From DAOTXL01 sp034434895 (GTDB taxonomy: Bacteria; Chloroflexota; Anaerolineae; JAAYZQ01): a DNA stretch of 21,444 bases. Location: assembly GCA_034434895.1 (NCBI GenBank), contig DAOTYI010000060.1, positions 1-21,444 on the forward strand. Direction: 5' to 3'. How positions within the stretch are numbered: position 1 is the stretch's first letter; every line of letters begins with the position of its first letter. The notes below the pieces were generated by a model. The model was not told where the DNA came from and did not search any database. It saw only the letters and a list, made by a program, of their open reading frames with translations. A program made the translations under genes and the position numbers. Below are positions 7,546 through 15,295 of this stretch, in pieces.

Positions 7546-8397
7546 GTGCGCAAGCTGTTGCCGGCCCTGTCCAGGGGGATGCTGATTTTGGGCATCATGA
7601 TGATCCTGGTTGGCCTGGGGTGGGGAGTGTGGTTGCGCCTGAACGCCCCTCCCCCGGCGGTCCTCAGCGAAGCGGGGGCGGTTGTCCTGGCCGTGACCGC
7701 CCCGCTGGAACCGACCTCTTCAGCGCCCACCATCAGCCCTGTTCCCACCACTACACCTCCCCCGACCCGGCGACCGGCCATCAGAGGGCCAACCCCAGAG
7801 TTTCTGCCTGAATGGCCGGCCATCGAACCTGTGTCCATTGCCCCATCGGCCACGCCGCCTCTCCCGCCACCCAGCCCGGCTCCCACCGCCACCCCACCGC
7901 CGCGGGCGCAAAAGCCTCCCACACGCATTGTCGCGCCGGCCATTGGCCTGGATGCCAGGGTGGTGCCGATGGGTTGGGAAATGGTCAATCGCCAGGGCAC
8001 CTTCGTCTCCGACTGGGTTGTCCCCGCCAACGCAGCCGGCTGGCACATCAACTCGGCCCTGCCGGGCAATGGAGGCAATGTGGTCCTGTCCGGGCACCAT
8101 AACATCGAGGGCAAGGTCTTTCGCCATATCGTGGACCTGGTGCCGGGAGACGAAATCACCCTGTATGTGGATAACACTCCCTATCTCTACATCGTGACCG
8201 AGAAATATATTCTCCAGGAAACAGGCATGCCCCTCCCGGTGCGGAAAAAGAACGCGCAGTGGATTCTGCCCACCGCCGACGAGCGGCTGACCCTGGTCAC
8301 CTGCTGGCCATACGAGTGGCCCGGCAATTCCCACCGGGTCATCGTGGTCGCCAGACCGTTCGCCGACACCGAACCGCTACTGAAAAGGCAAAAGTAA
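7546..8397 (+). CDS. Membrane-anchored sortase
   Basis: This 283-residue protein has an N-terminal membrane helix (residues ~12-31, LILGIMMILVGLGWGVWL), a Pro/Thr/Ser-rich linker (~45-125) and a C-terminal sortase domain. The catalytic set is visible: His184 in LSGHHN, Cys253 in TLVTC and Arg264 in NSHRVIVVA. Sortases cleave a sorting signal on exported proteins and attach them to the envelope or to each other. The domain with TLVTCWP and a short barrel looks like the class D/E/F group rather than housekeeping class A. The start is GTG, with GGGGAG six bases upstream, 16 bases after the GH13 stop. No LPXTG-like substrate is encoded nearby, so its target must be elsewhere. The pairing with a cytoplasmic-looking GH13 protein is unexplained. 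Confidence 0.9.
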   Translation: MRKLLPALSRGMLILGIMMILVGLGWGVWLRLNAPPPAVLSEAGAVVLAVTAPLEPTSSAPTISPVPTTTPPPTRRPAIRGPTPEFLPEWPAIEPVSIAPSATPPLPPPSPAPTATPPPRAQKPPTRIVAPAIGLDARVVPMGWEMVNRQGTFVSDWVVPANAAGWHINSALPGNGGNVVLSGHHNIEGKVFRHIVDLVPGDEITLYVDNTPYLYIVTEKYILQETGMPLPVRKKNAQWILPTADERLTLVTCWPYEWPGNSHRVIVVARPFADTEPLLKRQK

Positions 8398-8431
8398 GGA
8401 TAGCTGTCCAGGACCGCCCAGGCACCTTGCC

Positions 8432-8700
8432 TGTGGATAAATCGGAAAAAGCTGTGGAAAAGTCCCTATCTGTGTGGATAACCTGTCCCGGACCAGGACC
8501 TGACTGTGGAAACAAATCTCCCGGCCAGCCTTCTCCCGGCCGGCCTATCCTCCGATTGTGGAAAATCTGCCCCTCCCCCCAGCTTTTCATCCACACGTCG
8601 GCCAGGGTCGTGCTCCCCAGCATTCGTGGCGGAAAGCCAGGCCGATCCCCAGCAGTTGTGTGTCTGCTACCTGATGTTCCACATCATCCACAAATCCACA
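8432..8700. other. Cluster of DnaA-box-like sites (candidate oriC)
   Basis: Nine sites resemble the DnaA box TTATCCACA. Reading TGTGGA on the plus strand: 8432-8440 (perfect), 8453-8461, 8473-8481 (perfect), 8505-8513 and 8557-8565. In the opposite orientation: 8587-8595 (TCATCCACA), 8675-8683 (TGTTCCACA), 8684-8692 (TCATCCACA) and 8692-8700 (AAATCCACA). All are in a ~600-bp gap with no convincing gene, between the sortase and gcvH. The two groups face each other, as in many bacterial origins. No strongly AT-rich unwinding element is obvious; the most AT-rich part nearby is around 8710-8760. No dnaA or dnaN gene is in the window. From 8701 to the gcvH promoter at 8916 I see nothing else; short reverse-strand frames there look spurious. 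It could instead be a DnaA-titrating locus. Confidence 0.7.
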
Positions 8701-8915
8701 GCTCCTACGATGATGACTATATTCGGTTGTTGTCGGTTCAAGGAAAGGCTGGAGTTTTTCGTGTCCTGGTGCCTTCGTGGTAAGCCTGCCAGGCCAACTG
8801 CGTAACTCCTGTCATAGAGGTTTCGGGGACAGATAAGGATCTCTGTGCCCTCCGTCCCTGCGGTAAACAGATACCGATGCTCATACCGGATGCCTGAAGA
8901 GGGCACATCTGGAGT

Positions 8916-8944
8916 TTGTCAACCATGTCATTTGATGTTAAAAT
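8916..8944 (+). promoter_or_regulatory. Sigma70-type promoter of the gcv operon
   Basis: TTGTCA (8916-8921), a 17-base spacer and TAAAAT (8939-8944). The expected start (about 8951) puts the palindrome at the extreme 5' end of the gcvH transcript. Confidence 0.7.
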
Positions 8945-8947
8945 GGA

Positions 8948-8975
8948 ATAGGGCAACTGCGAGCAGTTGCCCTAC
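8948..8975. repeat. 28-bp dispersed palindrome, copy 2
   Basis: The sequence is the same as copy 1 except that the first base is A instead of G, so 12 of 13 arm pairs remain. It begins at the predicted transcription start of gcvH and would fold as a 5'-end hairpin. Confidence 0.88.
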
Positions 8976-8999
8976 AGAGTCAGGAAAAAAGGAGGTTCA

Positions 9000-9398
9000 G
9001 TGAGGAACATGAAGATCGATCCCAATTGCAGGTACACCCAGGACCACGAATGGATCCGCGTGGAGGGGGATGAAGGGGTGGTCGGCATCACCGACTATGC
9101 CCAGGACCAGTTGTCGGATGTCGTCTATGTAGAGCTGCCGGAGGTGGGCGACACCTTCGAGCAGGGTGAGGTTTTTGCTACCGTCGAGTCGGTCAAGGCT
9201 GCCTCGGATATATATCTCCCTGTCGGTGGCAAAATCCTGGAGGTCAACGAAGAGCTGGAGGATTCACCTGAACTGGTCAACCAGGATCCGTTCGGGGCAG
9301 CGTGGCTGGTGCGCATCGCCATCGCCGATCTGTCCGAGCTGGACAGCCTGATGGATGCCGAAACCTATCGGTCATACGTCGAGAGCCTGGACCACTGA
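9000..9398 (+). CDS. gcvH: Glycine cleavage system H protein
   Basis: This is the lipoyl carrier of the glycine cleavage system. It shuttles the aminomethyl group from P-protein to T-protein and is recycled by L-protein. The classic H-protein sequence is present: YTQDHEWIRVEGDEGVVGIT, then VESVKAASD with the lipoylated lysine (Lys66 from GTG, Lys63 from ATG) and a C-terminal helix. Length (132 or 129 residues) is normal. AGGAGG at 8990-8995 fits the GTG at 9000 (4-base spacing) better than the ATG at 9009 (13 bases), so I use GTG. ATG remains possible because the family usually starts 'MKIDPN'. A further in-frame ATG at 8967 lies inside the palindrome and is unlikely. It is first of three gcv genes in a row; gcvT is not in the window. 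Confidence 0.95.
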   Translation: MRNMKIDPNCRYTQDHEWIRVEGDEGVVGITDYAQDQLSDVVYVELPEVGDTFEQGEVFATVESVKAASDIYLPVGGKILEVNEELEDSPELVNQDPFGAAWLVRIAIADLSELDSLMDAETYRSYVESLDH

Positions 9399-9423
9399 CC
9401 CTGGTTTTCTCGAAGGGGGGATT

Positions 9424-10782
9424 ATGAGCTATATTCCACATACCGAGGCGGACCGGGCGGAGATGCTGGCGGCGATCGGCGTGGCGCGGGTGGAGGACCT
9501 GTTTCACGATGTGCCGGCGGCCTGCCGTTTCCCGACTCTCAATCTGCCCGAACCCCTGTCCGAGATGGAGATCCTGGCCGAACTGGAGGCCATGAGTGAA
9601 GAAAACCTGGATGTGGGGCATTACCCCTGCTTTCTGGGGGCCGGAGCCTACCACCACTATGTGCCCCGCGTGGTGGACCATCTCCTCAGCCGCTCCGAAT
9701 TCTATACCGCCTATACCCCCTACCAGCCTGAGATCAGCCAGGGCACGTTGCAGAGCATTTTTGAGTACCAGTCCATGATCTGTGCCCTGACCGGGATGGA
9801 GGTGGCCAACGCCTCCCACTATGACGGGGCTACCTCGACCGCCGAGGCGGTCATCATGGCGCTGAGTGTGGGCCGTGGCAAACGCAGGCGTGTTATCCTC
9901 TCCCCCACGCTGCATCCCGAGTATCGGGCCGTGGTGCGCACCTATACTCGCGGTATGGAGCTGGAGATCGTCGGCGACGAACCGGCGCTGAACACCGACC
10001 TGGAGGCCCTCATCTCCTTGTTGGACCCCAACACCGCCTGTCTGATCGTCCAGACCCCCAACTTTTTCGGCCAGATCGAAGACCTGACCGGGCTGGCCGA
10101 TCGGGTGCATGCCGTCGGGGCGATGTTGATCGTCGTCACCGAGCCGGTCAGCCTGGGGCTGCTGCGTCCGCCGGGCGACTATGGGGCCGATATTGTTGTG
10201 GGCGAAGGACAGGGGCTGGGCAACGGCCTGAACTTTGGCGGGCCGTACCTGGGCTTTTTCGCCTGCCGCGAAAAGGATGTGCGCAAGATGGCCGGCCGGC
10301 TGGTGGGCCAGACGGTGGATGCCGAGGGGCGGCGTGGCTTTGTGCTGACCCTCTCCACCCGTGAGCAGCATATCCGCCGCGAAAAGGCCACCTCCAACAT
10401 CTGCACCAACGAGGCGCTGTGCGCTCTGGCGATGGCCATCCACCTGGCTGCCCTGGGCAAGACAGGGTTGCGCACGCTGGCGGAACTGTGTTACCACAAA
10501 GCCCACTACGCCGCCGGGCGCATTGCCTCCCTGGAGGGCTATCGGGTGTGGAACGACAGGCCCTTCTTCCACGAGTTCGTGGTCCACTGTCCGGCGCCGG
10601 TGGTGGCCATCAATGACTACCTGCTGGAAGAGTGGGGCCTGATCGGCGGCTATGACCTGGAGCGCGACTATCCCCACCTGGCCAACCATATGCTCCTGTG
10701 CGTGACCGAGGTCATCCGCCGCCAGGAGATCGAGGCTCTGGTCGAGGCCCTGGACGAAGCGCGAAAGGAGGTGGCAGCATGA
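9424..10782 (+). CDS. gcvPA: Glycine dehydrogenase (decarboxylating) subunit 1
   Basis: This 452-residue alpha subunit of the split P-protein begins MSYIPHTEADRAEMLAAIGV. Typical family segments are FLGAGAYHHYVP, YTPYQPEISQGTLQSIFEYQ and ATSNICTNEALCALAMAI. Together with GcvPB it forms the PLP enzyme that decarboxylates glycine and loads the methylamine group on GcvH. The fold is an aminotransferase type, but the PLP lysine lies in GcvPB. A run of Gs (GGGGGG) stands just upstream of the ATG at 9424. The gene starts 25 bases after gcvH, and its stop overlaps the gcvPB start. Length is normal for the family. Confidence 0.96.
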   Translation: MSYIPHTEADRAEMLAAIGVARVEDLFHDVPAACRFPTLNLPEPLSEMEILAELEAMSEENLDVGHYPCFLGAGAYHHYVPRVVDHLLSRSEFYTAYTPYQPEISQGTLQSIFEYQSMICALTGMEVANASHYDGATSTAEAVIMALSVGRGKRRRVILSPTLHPEYRAVVRTYTRGMELEIVGDEPALNTDLEALISLLDPNTACLIVQTPNFFGQIEDLTGLADRVHAVGAMLIVVTEPVSLGLLRPPGDYGADIVVGEGQGLGNGLNFGGPYLGFFACREKDVRKMAGRLVGQTVDAEGRRGFVLTLSTREQHIRREKATSNICTNEALCALAMAIHLAALGKTGLRTLAELCYHKAHYAAGRIASLEGYRVWNDRPFFHEFVVHCPAPVVAINDYLLEEWGLIGGYDLERDYPHLANHMLLCVTEVIRRQEIEALVEALDEARKEVAA

Positions 10783-12299
10783 AGGCCAATCGTGGTGTGC
10801 CCTGTGCCGGCGTAGAGCCGCTCATCTATGAACTGAGCAAACCGGGCCGCATGGCGACCACCCTGCCGGCGTTGGATGTGCCCCAGGCCGAACTGCCCCC
10901 GGCGGAGCTGATCCGCGATGAGGTGGACCTGCCGGAGGTGGACGAATTGACCCTGGTGCGCCATTATATGCACCTCAGCCAGCTGAACTGGGCCATTGAT
11001 GTCGGCTTTTATCCGCTGGGTTCCTGCACCATGAAGTACAACCCCAAGGTCAATGAGGCCGCCGCCCGACTGCCCGGCTTTGCCCTGACCCACCCCTATC
11101 AGGAGGTCCACACCGTGCAGGGCAACCTGCGGTTGATGTACGAACTGCAGGAGATGCTAAAAGAGATCGGGGGCTTTGCCGGGGTGAGCCTCCAGCCTTC
11201 GGCCGGGGCGCATGGGGAGTTGACCGGTGTGTTGATCATGCGTGCCTGGCACCTGGACCGGGGCGAGAGGCAACGCACCCGCATCCTTGTGCCCGACAGC
11301 GCTCATGGCACCAATCCTGCCACCACCAGCATGGCCGGCCTGGAGGTGGTCGAAGTGCCCTCGGACAAGCGGGGCAATGTGGACCTGGAGGTGTTGCGGG
11401 GGCTGTGCAACGAGACGGTCTGCGGGCTGATGCTGACCAACCCCAACACCTTGGGCCTGTTCGAGGAGCAGTTGACCGAGGTTGTGGCCCTGATCCACGG
11501 CTGCGGCGGGTTGGTCTACGGCGATGGGGCCAATCTCAACGCCCTGCTGGGCATTGCCAAACCGGGCGACCTGGGCTTTGATGTGATGCACTTTAACCTG
11601 CACAAGACCTTCTCCACCCCTCACGGTGGCGGTGGACCGGGAGCCGGGGCGGTGGGCGTCTCTGCCGCTCTGACCCCCTTCCTGCCCGGCCCCATCGTCG
11701 AGCTGCGCCGCTGCCGCGAATCCGACTGCGGCTGTGACTGTGCTGCGGAGCTGGACGAAGAAGCGGTCTGTTTCCACCTGACCATGCCCGAAAAAAGCAT
11801 CGGCCGGGTCAAGGCGTTCTACGGCAACTTTGCGGTGCTGGTGCGGGCCTACACCTACATCCGTATGTTGGGCGCGGCCGGGTTGCGACAGGTGAGCGAG
11901 ATGGCAGTGCTCAACGCCAACTATCTCAAGAGCCGGATCAGGGATCTCTTTCCCGTTTCCCACGACCGCACCCACATGCACGAGTTCGTGGTCAAAGGGA
12001 TTGTGCCTGGCGCCCCTGGTGTGCATGCTCTGGATATCGCCAAGCGGCTGATTGATTACGGCTTCCACCCACCGACCAACTACTTCCCGCTCATCGTGCC
12101 CGAGGCGCTGATGATCGAACCGACCGAGACGGAGAGCAAGGAGGTGCTGGACGCCTTTGCCGAAGCGCTGCGTGCCATCCGTGACGAGGCGCTGACCGAC
12201 CCGGAACTGCTCCATCAGGCACCCCACACCGCTCCGGTCCGCCGTCTGGACGAGGTGCGCGCTGCCCGCCAGCCGATCTTGCGCTGGCAGGGGGCATAG
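10779..12299 (+). CDS. gcvPB: Glycine dehydrogenase (decarboxylating) subunit 2
   Basis: This 506-residue beta subunit of the split P-protein carries the PLP-binding lysine Lys276 in HFNLHKTFSTPHGGGGPG. Other family landmarks are LGSCTMKYNPK, LQPSAGAHGELTG, SIGRVKAFYGNF and DYGFHPPTNYFPLIVPE. It starts as an ATGA overlap with gcvPA, with AAGGAGG upstream. Between LPGPIVEL and EKSIGRV there is an unusual cysteine-rich stretch with Cys312, Cys317, Cys319, Cys321 and Cys331. In the homologues I remember, this loop is shorter and has no such cluster. Catalytic segments are intact, so the enzyme should be active. Confidence 0.96.
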   Translation: MKANRGVPCAGVEPLIYELSKPGRMATTLPALDVPQAELPPAELIRDEVDLPEVDELTLVRHYMHLSQLNWAIDVGFYPLGSCTMKYNPKVNEAAARLPGFALTHPYQEVHTVQGNLRLMYELQEMLKEIGGFAGVSLQPSAGAHGELTGVLIMRAWHLDRGERQRTRILVPDSAHGTNPATTSMAGLEVVEVPSDKRGNVDLEVLRGLCNETVCGLMLTNPNTLGLFEEQLTEVVALIHGCGGLVYGDGANLNALLGIAKPGDLGFDVMHFNLHKTFSTPHGGGGPGAGAVGVSAALTPFLPGPIVELRRCRESDCGCDCAAELDEEAVCFHLTMPEKSIGRVKAFYGNFAVLVRAYTYIRMLGAAGLRQVSEMAVLNANYLKSRIRDLFPVSHDRTHMHEFVVKGIVPGAPGVHALDIAKRLIDYGFHPPTNYFPLIVPEALMIEPTETESKEVLDAFAEALRAIRDEALTDPELLHQAPHTAPVRRLDEVRAARQPILRWQGA

Positions 12300-12340
12300 A
12301 AACAGGGGCCAGGCATTGGCTATATGCCTGGCCCCTGTTT
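12300..12340. terminator. Hairpin after gcvPB
   Basis: Perfect 17-bp arms (AAACAGGGGCCAGGCAT at 12300-12316 and its complement at 12324-12340) flank a 7-base loop directly after the gcvPB stop. The 3' arm ends in GTTT without a long T run, so it may act as a partial terminator or mRNA stabiliser. The next gene's GGAG follows at once. Confidence 0.7.
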
Positions 12341-12351
12341 GGAGCGACAGG

Positions 12352-12582
12352 ATGGATTGTCCCCACTGTGGCGTTTACAATCCAGAAGGCCGGCAGGTCT
12401 GCTGGCGCTGCGACAGAGAGCTACCCAAACCCCAGGAACCGCAGAAACCCAGGTCCGATCCGACCCTGGCCCTGCGTCGGATGTGGATCCTGGTTGGGAT
12501 TGCGTTGTTGATCTGGCTCCTGCTCACCTGGCTGTTGCCTCTGTTTTGGGGTGGGCCGGCTGTCAGCACCCCTATACCCTGA
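12352..12582 (+). CDS. Small zinc-ribbon membrane protein
   Basis: This 76-residue protein starts with a zinc ribbon (CPHCG at residues 3-7, CWRC at 18-21), followed by a Pro/Lys/Gln-rich link and one membrane helix (~46-67, MWILVGIALLIWLLLTWLLP). The ribbon should lie in the cytoplasm with the tail at or across the membrane. Such short zinc-ribbon/TM proteins are frequent in Chloroflexota and have no known function. The start at 12352 has GGAG eight bases upstream; an in-frame ATG at 12316 lies in the hairpin and is unlikely. The hairpin before it suggests lower or separate expression from gcvPB. Confidence 0.72.
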   Translation: MDCPHCGVYNPEGRQVCWRCDRELPKPQEPQKPRSDPTLALRRMWILVGIALLIWLLLTWLLPLFWGGPAVSTPIP

Positions 12583-12597
12583 AGTCTACCACTGAAT

Positions 12598-12625
12598 GTA
12601 GGGCAACTGCGAGCAGTTGCCCTAC
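12598..12625. repeat. 28-bp dispersed palindrome, copy 3
   Basis: Perfect copy identical to copy 1. It lies between the 3' ends of two convergent genes (zinc-ribbon protein and ABC transporter), five bases from the ABC stop codon, where it could act as a two-way terminator. Confidence 0.9.
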
Positions 12626-12630
12626 AGGGG

Positions 12631-14364
12631 CTAATCTGCCGCGGCCAGTTCCAGTTGTCGCTGATAAAGCTGGCTGTACAACCCCCCTCGCCGCATCAGC
12701 TCCTGGTGATCGCCCACCTCGACGATGCGGCCCTCTTCCAGGGCGATGATCTTGTCGGCGTTGCGGATGGTGCTCAGCCGGTGGGCGATGATCAGGGCCG
12801 TGCGGCCTTGCAACACCTGGTCCAGCGCCTGTTGAATCAGGTATTCCGCTTCGGCATCCACCGACGAGGTGGCCTCATCCAGGATCAGGATGCGCGGGTT
12901 GGCCAGGATGGCCCGGGCCAGGGCCAGCCGCTGCTTCTGGCCGCCGCTCAGTTTGACCCCCCGTTCGCCGATCTCGGTCTCGTAGCCCTGCGGCAGCGCC
13001 TCGATGAATTCGTGAGCGTAGGCGGCCCGGGCGGCGGCGATCAACTCCTCGTCGGTGGCGTCCGGCTTGCCGTACAGCAGATTGTCGCGCACCGTGGTGT
13101 TGAACAGGAAGGTGTCCTGAAGCACCACGGCTATCTGCCGCCGCAGCGAGGCAAGCTTAACCTGGCGCAGGTCATAGCCGTCCACGGTGATCCGGCCGTG
13201 GATCGGGTCATAGAAGCGGCATAGCAGGTTGGCGATACTCGTCTTGCCGGCCCCGCTGGGGCCTACCAGCGCCACCACCTCGCCAGGGGCCATGCTGAAC
13301 TCCACGTCGTGCAGCACTTCGTCACCGCTGCCGTAGCGAAAGTGCACATCCTGAAAGACCACCTCGCCGCGGAGGGTCGGCAGCTCGATCGCATCTGGAG
13401 CATCCTGGATTTCGGCTGCCTGGTCCAACAGTTCAAAGATCCGTTCCCCGGCAGCAATGGCTTCCTGGAAGACATTATCCACCTCGGTCAGCCGGTTGAT
13501 CGGCTCATAGAAGGAGGCGACGTAGGATAGAAAGGCCACCAGGGTGCCCAACGTCAGATCGCCGCCTGTGACCATCACCGCCCCTGCCCCCAGCACCACC
13601 ACCGTGCCCAGCGAGGCCACAAAGCGCATGGCCGGAAAAAAGGTGGACCAGTAGCGGATGCCCTGCACCCGGGCCCGGTAATAGTTTTCGCTCTCGGCAG
13701 TGAAACGGTGGAGTGCCTGTTCCTCCTGGGCAAAGGCCTGGATGACCCGGATGCCCGACAGGTTATCCTGGAGCTGAGCGTTGATATCCCCCAACCGGCG
13801 GCGCACGCGGCGGTAAATGGGCCGGATGCGGGTGTTGAAATAGCGCATCGCGATGGCCAGCACCGGCACCGGCAGGAGCACCAGAAGCGCCAGCCGGGCA
13901 TCCAGGACAAATAGGATGGCCGCCCCGCCGCACAACCGCAGCAGGTCAACGACGGTCAGGGCCGAACCGTGGGTGACAAACTGTTCCAGGGCGTTGACAT
14001 CGTTGGTCACCCGCGACATCAGTTCGCCGGTGGAGGTGCGCTCAAAGAAGGAGAGCGACAGCCGTTGCAGCCAGGCATACAGCCGCACCCGCAGGTCAAA
14101 GATAAACTTTTCGCCCAGCGCATGGCGGATGAACATATCCCCGGCGTTGACCACCTGCTGCAGCGCATACACGCCCACCAGCAGGGCGATGAACAGGCCC
14201 AGCCGCCCCAGGTCACGGCTGCCGATCACCTCATCCACGATGGCCCGTTGAAACAGCGGCGGGACCAGCTCCATGCCGGCCCGCCCCAGCAACAGAACCC
14301 CGTTGAGCACCAGCGTCTTCCAGTAGGGGGTCAGGAAGAAAAAGAGACGTTTTAGAACCCGCAT
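12631..14364 (-). CDS. ABC half-transporter (exporter type, MsbA/LmrA-like)
   Basis: This 577-residue protein has an N-terminal six-helix membrane domain (~1-320) fused to an ATPase domain. The ATPase shows Walker A GPSGAGKT (368-375, Lys374), the signature LSGGQ (472-476), Walker B ILILDE (Asp496, Glu497) and the H-loop His528 in AHRLST. It should work as a homodimer, or as a heterodimer with a partner not seen here, exporting a hydrophobic compound, lipid or peptide. The membrane-domain start (MRVLKRLFFFLTPYW) is typical of the family. The gene follows the M55 peptidase after 12 bases and probably shares its transcript. Only a weak GAGG lies upstream. The substrate cannot be told from sequence. 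Confidence 0.94.
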   Translation of the reverse strand: MRVLKRLFFFLTPYWKTLVLNGVLLLGRAGMELVPPLFQRAIVDEVIGSRDLGRLGLFIALLVGVYALQQVVNAGDMFIRHALGEKFIFDLRVRLYAWLQRLSLSFFERTSTGELMSRVTNDVNALEQFVTHGSALTVVDLLRLCGGAAILFVLDARLALLVLLPVPVLAIAMRYFNTRIRPIYRRVRRRLGDINAQLQDNLSGIRVIQAFAQEEQALHRFTAESENYYRARVQGIRYWSTFFPAMRFVASLGTVVVLGAGAVMVTGGDLTLGTLVAFLSYVASFYEPINRLTEVDNVFQEAIAAGERIFELLDQAAEIQDAPDAIELPTLRGEVVFQDVHFRYGSGDEVLHDVEFSMAPGEVVALVGPSGAGKTSIANLLCRFYDPIHGRITVDGYDLRQVKLASLRRQIAVVLQDTFLFNTTVRDNLLYGKPDATDEELIAAARAAYAHEFIEALPQGYETEIGERGVKLSGGQKQRLALARAILANPRILILDEATSSVDAEAEYLIQQALDQVLQGRTALIIAHRLSTIRNADKIIALEEGRIVEVGDHQELMRRGGLYSQLYQRQLELAAAD

Positions 14365-14376
14365 AGACCGGGAACC

Positions 14377-15201
14377 TCACTCCCTGGCCAGGGCAACGGC
14401 CGCCCGGAAGGTGCGATAGGCCGTCGGGATGTCGTCGGCGGTCAACTCGATCCGTTTGCCCTCCAGACGGCGGGTGCCGGGCAGGAGTGCCACCCGGTCG
14501 GCCATCTCCGAGTGCACCAGCTCCATGCTCACCGTAATCGGCGATGGCAGGCGGAACGGTTGGGGGGCCTGCCCCTCGCGCCAGCGTTGTACGGCTTGTC
14601 TGGCCGCCTGATAGATCCGCTCCTGGGCGACCGCCGGCGGCAGGCACTCGGCGGCCATCCGCCCGCTGGCCCATTTGACCACCGCTGTCTCCACCGTGCC
14701 CAACAGCGCCGCCGCCTCGGCACAGGCCGTCTGATCGCCAGAGATGGCGATCACCGGTACCCCAAAGTGGCCGCATACCGCTGCGTTCCAACCGATTTCA
14801 CCCATCTCCTGGCCGTTGATCCACACTCCCGCCACACACGAGCTGGACCAGGTATGCTCCAAAATGGCATTTGGGGTGCCGACGCGGGCGTGATAGCCGA
14901 CGAACAGGGCCGCATCCACCCCTGCGTCCACCCCCTGGATCATGGACAGCGGCGAAGGGCTGCCGCAGTTCAACCGTGCCCGGGGGTCCAGCTCTTCGAT
15001 GAGCAGGTTGCGCCCCCGCGAATGACCGTCGGTGACGATCACCTCCTCGGCTCCGGCATCAAACGCTCCCCGGATGGCGGCGTTCACATCGCCGGTCATC
15101 AGCTTGCGGAAACGGTTGTACTCGGCGTGCTGGGGGTCTACATGGTCCCAACTGACGACGCCGGTGATCCCCTCCATATCTGCTGCAATCAAGATTTTCA
15201 T
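14377..15201 (-). CDS. M55 family D-aminopeptidase (DppA-like)
   Basis: This is a 274-residue metallopeptidase of family M55. The zinc ligands known from Bacillus DppA align: Asp8 and Glu10 (ADMEG), His60 (DGHSRG), His104 (GYHAR) and a Glu near 135 (GQEMGEIG). His116 matches the catalytic histidine. The family releases N-terminal D-amino acids from short peptides such as D-Ala-D-Ala. It starts at 15201 with GGAGG five bases upstream; a longer start at 15213 overlaps that ribosome site. It is first in an operon with an ABC exporter. M55 genes usually sit by dipeptide importers, so the pairing with an exporter-type half-transporter is less usual. Confidence 0.93.
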   Translation of the reverse strand: MKILIAADMEGITGVVSWDHVDPQHAEYNRFRKLMTGDVNAAIRGAFDAGAEEVIVTDGHSRGRNLLIEELDPRARLNCGSPSPLSMIQGVDAGVDAALFVGYHARVGTPNAILEHTWSSSCVAGVWINGQEMGEIGWNAAVCGHFGVPVIAISGDQTACAEAAALLGTVETAVVKWASGRMAAECLPPAVAQERIYQAARQAVQRWREGQAPQPFRLPSPITVSMELVHSEMADRVALLPGTRRLEGKRIELTADDIPTAYRTFRAAVALARE

Positions 15202-15222
15202 GTCAGCCTCCATGCAGGACTT

Positions 15223-15260
15223 GTCCGCCGGCCCGGACCCTGTGGATGGGCCGGGCGGAC
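15223..15260. promoter_or_regulatory. GC-rich hairpin in the M55 leader
   Basis: GTCCGCCGGCCC (15223-15234) pairs, with one bulged base, with GGGCCGGGCGGAC (15248-15260). It fills the 5' end of the predicted M55-ABC transcript. It may stabilise or attenuate the message. Confidence 0.5.
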
Positions 15261-15266
15261 CGGTTT

Positions 15267-15295
15267 ATTATACCCCTGTTGCCTGAGTAGGGCAA
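15267..15295 (-). promoter_or_regulatory. Sigma70-type promoter of the M55-ABC operon
   Basis: On the minus strand, TTGCCC (15295-15290), a 17-base spacer and a perfect TATAAT (15272-15267). The -35 hexamer is part of the 28-bp palindrome (copy 4). Confidence 0.7.

Noticed and set aside
8701..8760. AT-richer stretch with GATGATGAC next to the DnaA boxes as a DnaA-trio unwinding element
   Set aside because: The triplets do not match the [T/A]A[G/A] pattern on either strand well enough, and the AT content is only moderate.
8667..8956. Two short minus-strand frames between the DnaA-box cluster and gcvH
   Set aside because: They lack ribosome sites and recognisable domains, overlap each other in different frames, and run over the gcv promoter region.
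9277..10689. 470-codon minus-strand frame opposite gcvPA
   Set aside because: It is antisense to a clearly identified gcvPA and shows no domain; long antisense frames are usual in GC-rich DNA.
11157..12227. 356-codon minus-strand frame opposite gcvPB
   Set aside because: It is antisense to gcvPB, whose PLP site and family motifs are unmistakable.
15219..15275. Plus-strand terminator formed by the GC hairpin followed by TTTATTAT
   Set aside because: No plus-strand gene lies upstream to be terminated, and the same bases hold the TATAAT of the minus-strand M55 promoter.
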